DNA of 64,000 nt from Streptomyces tauricus (GTDB lineage: Bacteria > Actinomycetota > Actinomycetes > Streptomycetales > Streptomycetaceae), in NCBI RefSeq assembly GCF_014650955.1, contig NZ_BMVY01000025.1:1-64000 (forward strand), given 5' to 3'. Shown in pieces: positions 48,788-58,042 of the stretch. Within the stretch, counting starts at the first letter, position 1. Each line of letters opens with the position of its first letter. A program made the translations under genes and the position numbers. A model generated the notes under the pieces. It was not told where the DNA came from. It saw nothing but the letters and a program-made list of their open reading frames with translations, and did not search any database.

Positions 48788-49459
48788 TCACTCTCCGGAA
48801 GTCTTCGCGGCCCCTTTCGAGCTTTTAGAACCTTTCGAGCCCTCCGTGGCCGCCTTGGCGGCCGCCTTCGCCGTCGTCCCGGCCGCCGCTTTCGCCGCCG
48901 CCTTCATCTCCTGCTTGTGCGCCCGCACCTTCGTCAGCGAGTCCGGCCCGGTGATGTCCGCGACCGAGCGGTAGGAATTGGCCTCGCCGTAGGAGCCCGC
49001 GGCCTCCCGCCAGCCCTTCGGGCGTACGCCGAGCTGCTTGCCCAGCAGGGCGAGGAAGATCTGCGCCTTCTGGGCGCCGAACCCGGGCAGCTCCTTGAGC
49101 CGCCCGAAAAGCTCCGCACCCGACTCCGCGCCCTCCCAGACCTTCGCCGCGTCCCCCTCGTAATGCTCCACGAGGTACTGGCACAGCTGCTGGATCCGTT
49201 TGGCCATCGAGCCCGGGTAGCGGTGCACGGCCGGTTTCTCGGACAGCAGGGCCGCGAAGGCCTCCGGCTCGTACGCCGCGATCTCGTGCGCGTCGAGATC
49301 GTCCCCGCCGAGCCGCCGCGCGATCGTGTACGGGCCCGCGAACGCCCACTCCATCGGGACCTGCTGGTCGAGCAGCATGCCGACGAGTGCGGCGAGCGGG
49401 CTGCGCCCGAGGAGTTCGTCGGCCTCGGGCCGCTGGGCGAGATGCAGGGTGACGTCCAT
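48788..49459 (-). CDS. HhH-GPD-type base-excision repair protein
   Basis: This 223-residue protein is similar to helix-hairpin-helix DNA glycosylases: LLDQQVPMEWAF near the start and the hairpin LKELPGFGAQKAQIFLALLGKQLG (about 117-140, split here as a description of one element). The C-terminal 40 residues are a Lys/Ala-rich tail (AAAKAATEGSKGSKSSKG) like histone H1 or Ku tails, probably for nonspecific DNA binding. The catalytic Asp is not clear, so activity is uncertain. ATG 49459 gives the family length. Confidence 0.85.
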   Translation of the reverse strand: MDVTLHLAQRPEADELLGRSPLAALVGMLLDQQVPMEWAFAGPYTIARRLGGDDLDAHEIAAYEPEAFAALLSEKPAVHRYPGSMAKRIQQLCQYLVEHYEGDAAKVWEGAESGAELFGRLKELPGFGAQKAQIFLALLGKQLGVRPKGWREAAGSYGEANSYRSVADITGPDSLTKVRAHKQEMKAAAKAAAGTTAKAAAKAATEGSKGSKSSKGAAKTSGE

Positions 49460-49483
49460 GTCCCGATCATCGCGCGTGCGGGT

Positions 49484-50248
49484 TCAGGCCGCTCGCCAGT
49501 ACCCCAGCGCGTTCACCCGCTGCTTCGGCAGGGCCAGTTCCTTGCGGAAGTACGCGGCCAGCGAGCGGGTCGTCGCCGTGTCGCAGGCGATCCAGACGTA
49601 CGGGTCGGCGGTCTCCTTCAGGAGTTCCGGTACGGCCGCCCGCACCTGCGCCACCAGGTGGGCGCCCCGGTCGAGCCGGGGGACCGTACGCAGGTCGTGG
49701 CGGGCCGGGTCCACCCGCAGGGGCAGACCGTCCGTACCCCGGGCATCCCCGTCCGCGCCGCTCCCGGCGGTCTCGAACCAGATCGTCGCGGGCGCCGTAC
49801 CGACCGCCTCAAGCAGCGAGTTGAGGGCGGGCAGCGAGGCGGTGTCCGCGATCGCCAGTACGCGGGACGGGGCCGGGTCCGGGTCGGTGAAGCCGGTGCC
49901 CTGGACCGTGGCCTCGATGGTGTCCCCGGCCTTCGCGGACCGCGCCCAGTCGCTCGCGCACCCCTCGTGCAGCGCGAACTCCAGGCCGAAGGTGCCCGCG
50001 GCCGGGTCGGGGTCCACGAGGGTGTACGCCCGCTGGTGCGGCTTGCCCGCGTTGTCGAACCAGAGCCGTACCCACATCGTCGGGTGCACCCCGGTCGCGG
50101 CGAGCATGCCGCCGTCGGAGAGGTGCAGCCGGCGGTAGCGCTCGGTGACGTCCTCCGCGCCCAGGACCGTGAACGTGAAGTCCTTGCCCCGGAACAGTCT
50201 GAGGACCGCCCCCTCCCAGCCGTGCCCCTGTGCCCGCCCCTGCCCCAT
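49484..50248 (-). CDS. Siderophore-interacting protein (FAD-dependent ferric reductase, SIP family)
   Basis: This 254-residue flavoprotein has an FAD-binding barrel (about 20-125, with RAYTLVD) and a C-terminal NAD(P)H-type domain (about 125-254, LAIADTASLPAL and WIACDTATTR). It should reduce Fe(III) in imported siderophores. ATG 50248 is chosen over an upstream in-frame GTG 50281; AAGGGTGAAAACGTC precedes it. A perfect-length iron box lies 41 bases upstream, so iron repression by DmdR1/IdeR is expected. It is divergent from the amidase/acetyltransferase fusion. Confidence 0.92.
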   Translation of the reverse strand: MGQGRAQGHGWEGAVLRLFRGKDFTFTVLGAEDVTERYRRLHLSDGGMLAATGVHPTMWVRLWFDNAGKPHQRAYTLVDPDPAAGTFGLEFALHEGCASDWARSAKAGDTIEATVQGTGFTDPDPAPSRVLAIADTASLPALNSLLEAVGTAPATIWFETAGSGADGDARGTDGLPLRVDPARHDLRTVPRLDRGAHLVAQVRAAVPELLKETADPYVWIACDTATTRSLAAYFRKELALPKQRVNALGYWRAA

Positions 50249-50288
50249 GACGTTTTCACCCTTCGCGTACGATTCCGACACACCTTAG

Positions 50289-50307
50289 TTAGGTGAGCCT
50301 AACCTAA
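50289..50307. promoter_or_regulatory. Iron box (DmdR1/IdeR operator)
   Basis: TTAGGTGAGCCTAACCTAA is a 19-bp near-palindrome matching the actinobacterial iron-box consensus TTAGGTTAGSCTAACCTAA with one or two changes. It lies between the divergent SIP gene and the amidase/acetyltransferase gene and can control both. Confidence 0.93.
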
Positions 50308-50350
50308 ACGCAAACGCGAGACGCAGGAACAAGAGGCCGAGAGGTCAAGA

Positions 50351-53128
50351 GTGGGGTGCAGGATGACTGCCGAGATCTACCGCGATGCCTGGGGCGTCCC
50401 GCACCTGCGCGCGGGCGACGCGCTCGAACTGGCCCGCGCCCAGGGCCTGGCCACGGCCCACGACCGCGCCTGGCAGATCGAGGTGGAACGGCACAGGGCG
50501 CGCGGCACCTCCGCCGCGTTCCTCGGCGCGGACGCGCTCCCCTGGGACCGGTTCGCGAGACAGGCCCTGCTCGACGACACGGCGAGACGCTGCTTCACGG
50601 CCCTGGAGAGACGGGACCCCGAGACCGCCGACTGGGTCAGGGCGTACGTCGACGGGGTCAACCAGGGCCTGCCCGAAGGGGCCCGCCGCACACCGGAGTT
50701 CGACGCCGTCGGTCTCGTACCGGGCCGGTGGGAGCCGTGGACACCGCTGGGCGTCTGGCTGGCCACGCACATCCTGTTCGCCGGGTTCCCGGCCAAGCTG
50801 TGGCGCGAGGAGGTCGCACGCCGGCTCGGTCCGGACGCCGTCGCCCTGTTCGCCACCGACGGACCCGGCACCTCCGGCAGCAACGGCTGGCTCGTCACCG
50901 GCGAGCGCACCGCCACCGGGCAGCCGGTCATCGCGGGCGACCCCCACCGCTTCATCGAGGCGCCGGGTGTCTACCAGCAAGTACGTCTGTCCTGCCCGGA
51001 GTTCGACGTCGTGGGCCTGGCCGTGCCCGGCGTCCCCGGTATCGCCCACTTCGGCCACACCGGCACGGTGGCCTGGGCGATCACCAACGCGATGGCCGAC
51101 TACCAGGACCTCTACCGGGAGCGGCTCCGGTGGTCGGGCGACGGGGAGGAACGGCTGGTCGAGGCCCTCGGCCCGGACGGGAAGTGGCACGCCGCATCCC
51201 GCCACGTCGAGACGGTCGAGGTGGCCGGCGCCGACCCCGTGGAGGTCGAGGTGATCGAGACCGAACGCGGCCCGGTCATCATCAACGCCGACATGAACGG
51301 TTACGCCACCAGGGAGGGAGGACGAGAGAGCGGGGGAGAGGGAGAGGACCGGAACGGTCCCATCAGCCTCCGCCACCCGCCCCGCGTCTGTGAGGACCTC
51401 GGCTTCAGCTCCCTCCTCCCCCTCCTCCGCGCCCGCCGGGTCGCCGACGTGGACCGCGCCCTCGACGACTGGGCCGAGCCCGTCAACGTCGTCCAGGCGG
51501 CCGACACCGAGGGCGGCCTGCTCCACCGCGTCGCGGGCCGGGTGCCGGTACGCGATCCGTTGAACGGCACCCGGATCGTCGCGGCCTGGGAACCCGGCCA
51601 CGAGTGGCACGGCTGGTACGCCCCCATGCCGCGCGGCACGGTCGACGACGGCATCGCGGTCATGGCCAACCAACGCGGCCCCGCCACGCCCCTCGGCGTC
51701 GAGTTCGCGCCGCCGCACCGGGCCGCCCGTCTGCGCACCCTCCTCGACGCGCGGAAGGACTGGAAGGCGGCCGACATGTCCGCCCTCCACATGGACACCC
51801 ATCTCGCCTCCGCGGCCCCGCTGCTGGACGGCCTCGCCGCCCTCGACGGCCTCAGCCCGGAAGCCGCGGCCCTGCGCGGGCACCTCCTGCGCTGGGACCG
51901 CCACATGGCCGCCGACAGTACGGAGGCGGCCCTGTACGCCGCGGTCCGCAGCGCCGTCGTACGCCGCCTCGCCGCCCACCCCGCCCTGTCCCCGCTCACC
52001 GAACCCCCGCCGTACCCCGAGGTGTTCCGCCCCTGGCTCGCGCTCCTCCCCCGGGTCGCCTTCGCCCTCGAAAGCCTCCTCACGGCGGAGAAGTTGTACG
52101 GGATCGACCGCGCCGAGGTCGTCAGGGCGGCCGTGGAGGAGGTGGCCGGGGACCCGCCGAAGGGCGTCTGGGGCGACACCCACCGCCTCGCTCCCTGGCG
52201 GGCGGTGCCGGACCCCGCGTACGACGGAAGTGAGCCGGGGAGTGAGCCGGTGAGCGAGCCGGGGCTCTCCGGCGATCACGACTGTGTGCTGTGCACCTCG
52301 GCCGTGCCGGGTCTCACCGACCGGGCGGCGCGCGGCCCCGCCGCCCGTTACGTGTGGGACGTGGCACGGCGTGAGGACAGCTTCTGGGTGGTGCCGTTCG
52401 GCACGTCGGGCGTACCGGGTTCACCGCACCACCGCGACCAACTCCCCCTGTGGCTCGCGGGAGAACTGGCCCCCGTGGTCACCGACTGGAACCTGCTCAG
52501 CAAGGAACGAGGAACAACGATGACGACACCGATCACGTACAGGATCAGGGGTGAGCGCGCGGCCGTCCACGAGGAGGTCGTCGAAGGTCTCGGCACCGTC
52601 CGGATCGTGCCCGTGGACGCCGAGGCCGACCTGGACGTGCTGCACCCCTGGGTGACGGCCGAACGGGCCCGGTTCTGGGGCATGGGCGGGTTCACCAGGG
52701 AGCAGGTGCTGGAGACGTACCGGCATCTCGGCTCGCTCGACACGCACCACGCGTTCCTCGCCGTCCTGGACGGCGAACCGGCCGCGCTCTTCCAGACGTA
52801 CGAACCGGAGGCGGACCGGGTCAGCGAGTGCTACGAGGTGGAGCCCGGTGACATCGGCGTCCACCTGCTGATCGGCCCGGCACCCGACGGCGTCGGCCGG
52901 CCCGGCCACAGCACCGCCCTGCTGACGGCCTTCACCACGTACGTCCTGCGGGTTCTCGACCGGCGGCGGGTCGTGGTCGAGCCCGACCTGCGCAACGAGA
53001 AGGCGATCGCCCGCCTGATCCGCCAGGGCTTCGTGCTCGGCCCGCCGATCGTGCTGCCGGAGATCGACCTCCCGGAGATCCACCTGCCGGAGAAGAAGGC
53101 CCAACTGGCCTTCCTGCTGAGGGAGTAA
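50351..53128 (+). CDS. Penicillin amidase-GNAT fusion (DesG-DesH-like), iron-controlled
   Basis: This single frame encodes 925 residues. Residues 5-720 form a penicillin acylase-type Ntn hydrolase: SGSNGW with the probable nucleophile Ser177, preceded by the processing site, then VIAGDPHR. From residue 724 (MTTPITYRIRG) a siderophore-type GNAT acetyltransferase follows (WVTAERARFWGMGG, GIGVHLLIGPA-like segment, EPDLRNEKAI). A ribosome site (GAGG) lies seven bases before the internal ATG 52520, so the GNAT may also be made alone; no stop separates them. I recall desG and desH, separate amidase and acetyltransferase genes beside desferrioxamine genes, as the nearest analogues. GTG 50351 has AGAGG upstream; ATG 50363 is possible. 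Confidence 0.85.
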   Translation: MGCRMTAEIYRDAWGVPHLRAGDALELARAQGLATAHDRAWQIEVERHRARGTSAAFLGADALPWDRFARQALLDDTARRCFTALERRDPETADWVRAYVDGVNQGLPEGARRTPEFDAVGLVPGRWEPWTPLGVWLATHILFAGFPAKLWREEVARRLGPDAVALFATDGPGTSGSNGWLVTGERTATGQPVIAGDPHRFIEAPGVYQQVRLSCPEFDVVGLAVPGVPGIAHFGHTGTVAWAITNAMADYQDLYRERLRWSGDGEERLVEALGPDGKWHAASRHVETVEVAGADPVEVEVIETERGPVIINADMNGYATREGGRESGGEGEDRNGPISLRHPPRVCEDLGFSSLLPLLRARRVADVDRALDDWAEPVNVVQAADTEGGLLHRVAGRVPVRDPLNGTRIVAAWEPGHEWHGWYAPMPRGTVDDGIAVMANQRGPATPLGVEFAPPHRAARLRTLLDARKDWKAADMSALHMDTHLASAAPLLDGLAALDGLSPEAAALRGHLLRWDRHMAADSTEAALYAAVRSAVVRRLAAHPALSPLTEPPPYPEVFRPWLALLPRVAFALESLLTAEKLYGIDRAEVVRAAVEEVAGDPPKGVWGDTHRLAPWRAVPDPAYDGSEPGSEPVSEPGLSGDHDCVLCTSAVPGLTDRAARGPAARYVWDVARREDSFWVVPFGTSGVPGSPHHRDQLPLWLAGELAPVVTDWNLLSKERGTTMTTPITYRIRGERAAVHEEVVEGLGTVRIVPVDAEADLDVLHPWVTAERARFWGMGGFTREQVLETYRHLGSLDTHHAFLAVLDGEPAALFQTYEPEADRVSECYEVEPGDIGVHLLIGPAPDGVGRPGHSTALLTAFTTYVLRVLDRRRVVVEPDLRNEKAIARLIRQGFVLGPPIVLPEIDLPEIHLPEKKAQLAFLLRE

Positions 53129-53230
53129 CCGCGCGGCCGCGCAGCGGCGTAACCGCGTAACGGTGTTCGGCGTAACGGCGTCTTGGCGTATCGGCGGCTC
53201 CCGACGGGCCCGGTGGGGCATGGTCGGGGG

Positions 53231-53722
53231 GTGGCCAACGACATCACTCCCGAAGCCCTCGCCGCTCACTACGGACTGGAACCCATCCCCGAGGAGGGCG
53301 GTCTCTTCCGCCGTACCTGGGCGGGCCCCGAACGCCCCGACGGACGGCCCGAGGGGTCCGCGATAGTGGCCCTCCTGACCGCACGCCCCGGCGACTACTC
53401 CGCCCTGCACCGCCTCCCGTCCGACGAGACCTGGCACTTCTACCTGGGCGACCCGCTGGAGATGCTGCTCCTCTCCCCCGACGGCACGTCCCGTACGGTC
53501 CTGCTCGGCCCGGACGTACTCGGCGGCCAGCACGTCCAGTTCACCGTGCCCGCCGGCACCTGGATGGGCGCGCGCGTCGCCGAGGACGGGGCCTGGTCGC
53601 TCTTCGGATGCACGATGGCACCCGGCTTCACCTACGAGGGGTACGAGCACGGGGACGGGCCCCGACTCGCCGCCCGCTACCCGGCGGAGGCGGCGCGGAT
53701 CACCGCGCTGAGCCGCCCGTGA
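53231..53722 (+). CDS. Cupin family protein (DUF985)
   Basis: This 163-residue cupin has HRLPSDETWHFYLGDPLEMLLL and LLGPDVLGGQHVQFTVPAGTW segments, typical of cupin_5/DUF985. The conserved EEGG-F-R and GFTYEGYE motifs are present. GTG 53231 follows GGGGGG; its stop overlaps the SDR start as GTGA. The substrate is unknown. Confidence 0.88.
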   Translation: MANDITPEALAAHYGLEPIPEEGGLFRRTWAGPERPDGRPEGSAIVALLTARPGDYSALHRLPSDETWHFYLGDPLEMLLLSPDGTSRTVLLGPDVLGGQHVQFTVPAGTWMGARVAEDGAWSLFGCTMAPGFTYEGYEHGDGPRLAARYPAEAARITALSRP

Positions 53723-54537
53723 CGGGCGCGACGGGTGTGACGGGTGCGACGGACGGGCCGGGGGCGGGGAACGGGCTGCTCGAAGGGCAGGTGGCGCTGA
53801 TCACCGGGGCCTCGGGCGGTCTCGGGCGGGGCATCGCGCTCCGGTTCGCGGCGGCGGGCGCGGCCGTGGCCGTCCACTTCCGTACGAACGCGGAGGCGGC
53901 GGGCGAGGTCGTCACCCGTATCGCGGACTCGGGCGGCCGCGCGGTCGCCCTGCGGGCCGACCTGACCGTGGAGTCCGAGTGCCACCGGCTGGTGCGCGAG
54001 GCCGCGGACTGGGGAGGCGGCGTACTGACGGCCCTGGTCAACAACGCGGGGGTACAACCGGTCCAGGAGCTGCCCGGTATGACGCTGGCGGACTGGCGGG
54101 CGGTGGCCGACGCCAACGTGTCGAGCGTGTTCGCGTGCACGCAGGCCGCCGCCGAGTGGAAGGGCGGGCCCGGCGGCGGTGTGCGCAGCATCACCCACAT
54201 CGCGTCCATCGAGGCCACGCACCCCGCTCCGCATCACGCGCACTACTCCGCGGCGAAGGCAGCCGTCGTCATGCACGCGCGCTCGGCGGCCCTGGAGTAC
54301 GGTCCCTACGGCATCCGCGTGAACACCGTCTCGCCGGGGCTGATCGACCGCGAAGGCCTCGCGCAGGCATGGCCGGAGGGCGTACGCCGCTGGCAACAGG
54401 CGGTACCCACCGGGAGGCTGGGGCGCCCGGAGGACGTGGGCGACGCCTGCGTGTTCCTCGCCTCGCCGATGGCCTCCTGGATCACGGGACACGACCTGGT
54501 CGTGGACGGGGGGATCTCGGCGCGACCGACGTGGTGA
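53719..54537 (+). CDS. Short-chain dehydrogenase/reductase (SDR)
   Basis: This 272-residue classical SDR has cofactor motif TGASGGLGRG (about 33-42), NNAG, catalytic Ser in THIASIEA, YSAAK (Tyr and Lys) and a DVVDGG-like ending (LVVDGG). It is probably NADP-dependent, because the residue after beta-2 is in HFRTN. The Gly/Thr repeat at the N-terminus (VTGATGVTGATDG) comes from starting at GTG 53719, which overlaps the cupin stop. The substrate is unknown. Confidence 0.9.
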   Translation: MTGATGVTGATDGPGAGNGLLEGQVALITGASGGLGRGIALRFAAAGAAVAVHFRTNAEAAGEVVTRIADSGGRAVALRADLTVESECHRLVREAADWGGGVLTALVNNAGVQPVQELPGMTLADWRAVADANVSSVFACTQAAAEWKGGPGGGVRSITHIASIEATHPAPHHAHYSAAKAAVVMHARSAALEYGPYGIRVNTVSPGLIDREGLAQAWPEGVRRWQQAVPTGRLGRPEDVGDACVFLASPMASWITGHDLVVDGGISARPTW

Positions 54538-54755
54538 ACGGGTTGAACAACGTGCCGCGTACATCCGTACTCCCACAGAGGCCGCGGACGAACGCGCGTC
54601 GGGCACGACGAGGTCACGCACGGCGAGGACACGCTCGACGAGCCCGGGCACGACGAGCAGCAGAACGAGCACGACAAGCACGACCAAGCACGACAGATAT
54701 GAGAAGCACGAGAAGCGCGGCAAGCGGGAAGAGCGCGAGAAGCAGGGAGAGCGAC
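54538..54755. other. Intergenic segment with CACGA/GAAGC-type short repeats
   Basis: This purine-rich stretch has many overlapping copies of GCACGAC, CACGACAAG and GAGAAGC. It is open in one frame as a continuation of the CopC-CopD frame (ATG 54699), but no ribosome site supports that longer start. Confidence 0.5.
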
Positions 54756-56735
54756 GTGGGCCGAGTGCGCCGTACACACCGGGCCGCGGCCCTCGCCGCC
54801 CTGCTGGGCACGCTGCTCCTGCTCCTGCTGGGCGGCGCGACCTCCGCGTCCGCCCACTCGGCCGTGCGGGACACCGACCCCCGTGAGGGGTCCGTCCTGC
54901 AGACCGCGCCGCGCGAGGTCACCATGACCTTCACCGAGTCGGTCGGCATCACCGACGACTCGTTGCGCGTCCTCAGCCCTCAGAACCGCCGGGTCAACGC
55001 CGGCGACACGGAACACGTCTCCGGCAGCTCCGACAAGGTCCGCGTGCGGCTCCGCGACGACCTGCCCGACGGTACGTTCACGGTCGCGTGGCGAGTGGTC
55101 TCCGCGGACAGCCACCCCATCTCCGGCGCCTTCACCTTCTCCATCGGAGAGCCCTCCGCGACGACGGCCGCCGTCTCCGCCGAGCCGGCCGTGAACCCCG
55201 CCTCGGGCGCCCTCTACGACATCGCCCGCTACGCCGCGTACGCCGCCGTCGCCCTGCTCATCGGCGTGGTGGTCTTCGTCCTGGCCTGCCGTCCGCCGAG
55301 CACACGGCCGCTGCGCGGGCTCGTACGCGTCGGCTGGTGGACCCTCCTCGGCACCACGGTCCTCCTCGTCTTCCTGCGCGGCCCGTACGAACGCGGCACC
55401 GGCCCGTCGACCCTCCTGGACCCGGACCTCATCGAGAACACCCTGACGAGCCGACCCGGCTGGGCCCTGCTCGCCCGGCTCGTGCTGCTGGCGGGGGTCG
55501 CGGTCTTCCTCGTACGGACGGAGGCGGCGCTGCGGCGATCCGGGGCCAAGGAATCGGGATCGGGACCGGAGCAGGGATCGGGACAGGGGCCGGCGCCGGC
55601 TCCGGCCGTTGTCGTGGTCGGTGGGTTCCTGGCGCTGGCACTGGCGGGCACGTGGGCCGTGGCCGAACACGCGTCCGCGGGTATCCAGGTGCCCCTGGCG
55701 ATGACGTCCACCGTGCTGCATCTGCTGGCGATGGCGGTCTGGCTCGGCGGTCTCGGCGCCCTGCTCACCGCGCTCCACCGGTCGGAGATCCCGCTGCCGG
55801 CCGCGTCCGTGCACGGCTTCTCGCGGCTGGCGTTCACCTCGGTCACGGTCCTGGTGCTGACCGGCGTCTACCAGTCCTGGCGCGGACTGGGCTCCTGGGA
55901 CGCGGTGTTCGGCACCTCGTACGGCCGGATCCTGGTCGCGAAGGTGTGCGCGGTGGTGGTGCTGCTGGCCGCGGCGGGCTTCTCACGCCGCTGGACAGCC
56001 CGGCTGACGGAGACGGCACGCCCGTCGAAGGCGCGGGAGCCGGAGATGGCCGTTGCCACGGCCGTCTCCGTCTCCGCGTCCGTGTCCGTGTCCGGCCCGG
56101 TGTCGGACTTGACGTCGGATTCGACGTCGTCGGACTCGACGTCGGGTCCGGTGGCCGAGGACCCGTCCCCGTCTTCGTCCCCGCCCTCGCCCCCGTCTTC
56201 GTCGGCCTCGGCGTCCGGGGCGGATGGTGGTGGCGGTCGCCGCGCCCTGCGCCGCTCGGTCCTCGCCGAGGTGGTCGTGGGCGTGGCGGTGCTGGTCGTC
56301 ACGACGGTACTGACCGGCACCCAGCCCGGCCGCGCCGAACTGGAGACGGCCGCGGCGGCCGAGTCCACCGCGAACTCCGCCGGGGGCGGCCCGACCGCGT
56401 CCACGACCCTGATCCCCTTCGACGTCGGCACCCCGGGCGGCCACGGCAAGGTCCAGATCGTCCTGGAGCCGGGCCGCGTCGGCGAGAACACGGTCGAGGC
56501 GGTCGTCATAGGCCCCGACGGAGGCATCGCCACCGTCCCCGAGATCAAGCTCTCCTTCACCCTCAAGGCTCAGAAGATCGGCCCCATCGACGCCCGGCTC
56601 ACCGACCAGGGCGGCTACTGGGGGACCCGGTCCCTCAACCTGCCCCTGGCCGGCACCTGGACGATGAAGGTCACCATCCGTACATCGGACATCGACCAGG
56701 TGTCGGAGACACGGCAGGTAAAGATCGCCCCCTGA
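54756..56735 (+). CDS. CopC-CopD copper-resistance fusion protein
   Basis: This 659-residue protein has a signal segment (ASA then His34), a CopC domain (34-130) with the copper ligands His34 and the histidine of SADSHPI, and a CopD membrane domain of about eight TM helices (about 150-430) interrupted by Gly/Pro and Ser/Thr/Asp-rich linkers. A C-terminal extracytoplasmic YtkA/FixH-like domain (about 545-659) completes it. It is expected to bind copper outside and move it inward for cuproenzymes. GTG 54756 is chosen because AGGGAGA lies six bases upstream. Confidence 0.9.
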   Translation: MGRVRRTHRAAALAALLGTLLLLLLGGATSASAHSAVRDTDPREGSVLQTAPREVTMTFTESVGITDDSLRVLSPQNRRVNAGDTEHVSGSSDKVRVRLRDDLPDGTFTVAWRVVSADSHPISGAFTFSIGEPSATTAAVSAEPAVNPASGALYDIARYAAYAAVALLIGVVVFVLACRPPSTRPLRGLVRVGWWTLLGTTVLLVFLRGPYERGTGPSTLLDPDLIENTLTSRPGWALLARLVLLAGVAVFLVRTEAALRRSGAKESGSGPEQGSGQGPAPAPAVVVVGGFLALALAGTWAVAEHASAGIQVPLAMTSTVLHLLAMAVWLGGLGALLTALHRSEIPLPAASVHGFSRLAFTSVTVLVLTGVYQSWRGLGSWDAVFGTSYGRILVAKVCAVVVLLAAAGFSRRWTARLTETARPSKAREPEMAVATAVSVSASVSVSGPVSDLTSDSTSSDSTSGPVAEDPSPSSSPPSPPSSSASASGADGGGGRRALRRSVLAEVVVGVAVLVVTTVLTGTQPGRAELETAAAAESTANSAGGGPTASTTLIPFDVGTPGGHGKVQIVLEPGRVGENTVEAVVIGPDGGIATVPEIKLSFTLKAQKIGPIDARLTDQGGYWGTRSLNLPLAGTWTMKVTIRTSDIDQVSETRQVKIAP

Positions 56736-56774
56736 CCCGTGAGAGGCGCTGCTGGGACCAGCGGGCCCGGCGTT

Positions 56775-57851
56775 TCACCAGGTCGGCATGATCGCCTCGG
56801 GGTACCGGGACCCGGCGGCGCCCCTGGGCAGGATCTCCTGGATCCGGGCCAGGTCCCGCGAGGTGAGCGTGACGTCCGCGGCGGCCACGTTCTCGGCGAG
56901 GCGCTCCGGGCTGCGCGTGCCCGGGATCGGGACCACGTCGTCGCCCTGGGCCAGCAGCCAGGCCAGGGCCAGCTGCGTGACGGAGATCCCCTTGGCCGCC
57001 GCGAGGGCGGTCAGTTCGCCGATGGCGGTCAGGTTCCGCTCGTAGTTGCCGGGCTGCCAACGGTCGTCCCAGCTGCGCATGTCATCGGCGGGATACTCGG
57101 CGGCGGGCTTCACGGCGCCGGTCAGGAACCCCCGGCCGAGCGGCGAATACGGTACGAATCCGATGCCGAGCTCGCGCACCACGGGCAGGACGTCGGCCTC
57201 CACGGCCCGCTCGAACACGGAGTACTCGGTCTGCAGCACGGACACCGGGTGGACGGCGTGGGCGCGCCGCAGGATGTCGGGCCCGGCCTCGCTGAGCCCG
57301 AGGTAGCGCACCTTGCCTTCGGCGATCAGCTCGCCGATCGTGCCCGCCACGTCCTCGATGGGGACATCCGGGTCGACGCGGTGCTGGTACAGGACGTCGA
57401 TGTAGTCGGTGCCGAGGTGGCGCAGGCTGTTCTCGGTGACCTCGCGGATGTGCTCGGGGCGGCTGTTGAGGGCGTAACCCTCGGCGGTCTGCGGCGCGTC
57501 CATGTCGAAGCCGAACTTGGTGGCGATCACGACGTCGTCGCGGATGCCCCGCACGGCACGGCCGAGCAGCTGCTCGTTGCTCCCGGTGCCCATGCCGTAC
57601 AGCTCGGCGGTGTCGAAGAGGGTGACGCCGAGCTCGTAAGCCCGGCGGATGGTCGCGATGCCGCCGGGCTCGTCGCCGGCGCCGTACGCCATGGTCATGC
57701 CCATGGTGCCGAGGCCGATCGCGCCGACGGCCAGTCCCTGCCCGCCCAGAGCGCGTACGGAAAGCCCACTGCTCTTGTTCTGCTTGTTCTGCTGGCCCTG
57801 CTGGTGCTGCTGGTCCTTGTTCTGCCGTTCACCGGCGCCTTGCTGTGTCAT
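56775..57851 (-). CDS. Aldo/keto reductase
   Basis: This 358-residue NADPH-dependent reductase has the TIM-barrel catalytic residues Asp and Tyr in DTAELYG, Lys in ATKFG and His in LYQHRVD, plus GLSEAG and a C-terminal cofactor site IPGTRSPERLAEN. The N-terminus has a 30-residue Gln/Lys/Asn-rich extension (HQQGQQNKQNKSS) not usual for the family. ATG 57851 is used. It is divergent from an AraC regulator, an arrangement seen for aldehyde-responsive reductases. Confidence 0.92.
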   Translation of the reverse strand: MTQQGAGERQNKDQQHQQGQQNKQNKSSGLSVRALGGQGLAVGAIGLGTMGMTMAYGAGDEPGGIATIRRAYELGVTLFDTAELYGMGTGSNEQLLGRAVRGIRDDVVIATKFGFDMDAPQTAEGYALNSRPEHIREVTENSLRHLGTDYIDVLYQHRVDPDVPIEDVAGTIGELIAEGKVRYLGLSEAGPDILRRAHAVHPVSVLQTEYSVFERAVEADVLPVVRELGIGFVPYSPLGRGFLTGAVKPAAEYPADDMRSWDDRWQPGNYERNLTAIGELTALAAAKGISVTQLALAWLLAQGDDVVPIPGTRSPERLAENVAAADVTLTSRDLARIQEILPRGAAGSRYPEAIMPTW

Positions 57852-57903
57852 GCCGCCAACGCTAGGAGCGGGCACGCCGGGGGGCATGGGCTGACGGCCG
57901 CAT

Positions 57904-57919
57904 AGGATTGCCTGATCCT
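57904..57919. promoter_or_regulatory. Inverted repeat AGGAT-N6-ATCCT in the AKR/AraC divergent region
   Basis: This short palindrome lies between the two divergent starts and is a possible binding half for the AraC-type regulator. The region 57852-58042 holds no other supported feature. Confidence 0.35.
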
Positions 57920-58042
57920 CTCAGGGACGGAATGGGAGGGGTGGGGGTCGGGAGTGGGGTCGGGACGCCCCGGACCCGGCCCACCCGACCCGTCCGCCCC
58001 CCGACCCGTCCCCCTTTCCCCGGGAACCGGACAGGAGCGCGC

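Noticed and set aside
50345..52279. 644-codon minus-strand frame over the amidase gene
   Set aside because: It would run through the iron-box operon gene on the wrong strand and has no recognisable domains. The plus strand has Ntn-hydrolase motifs.
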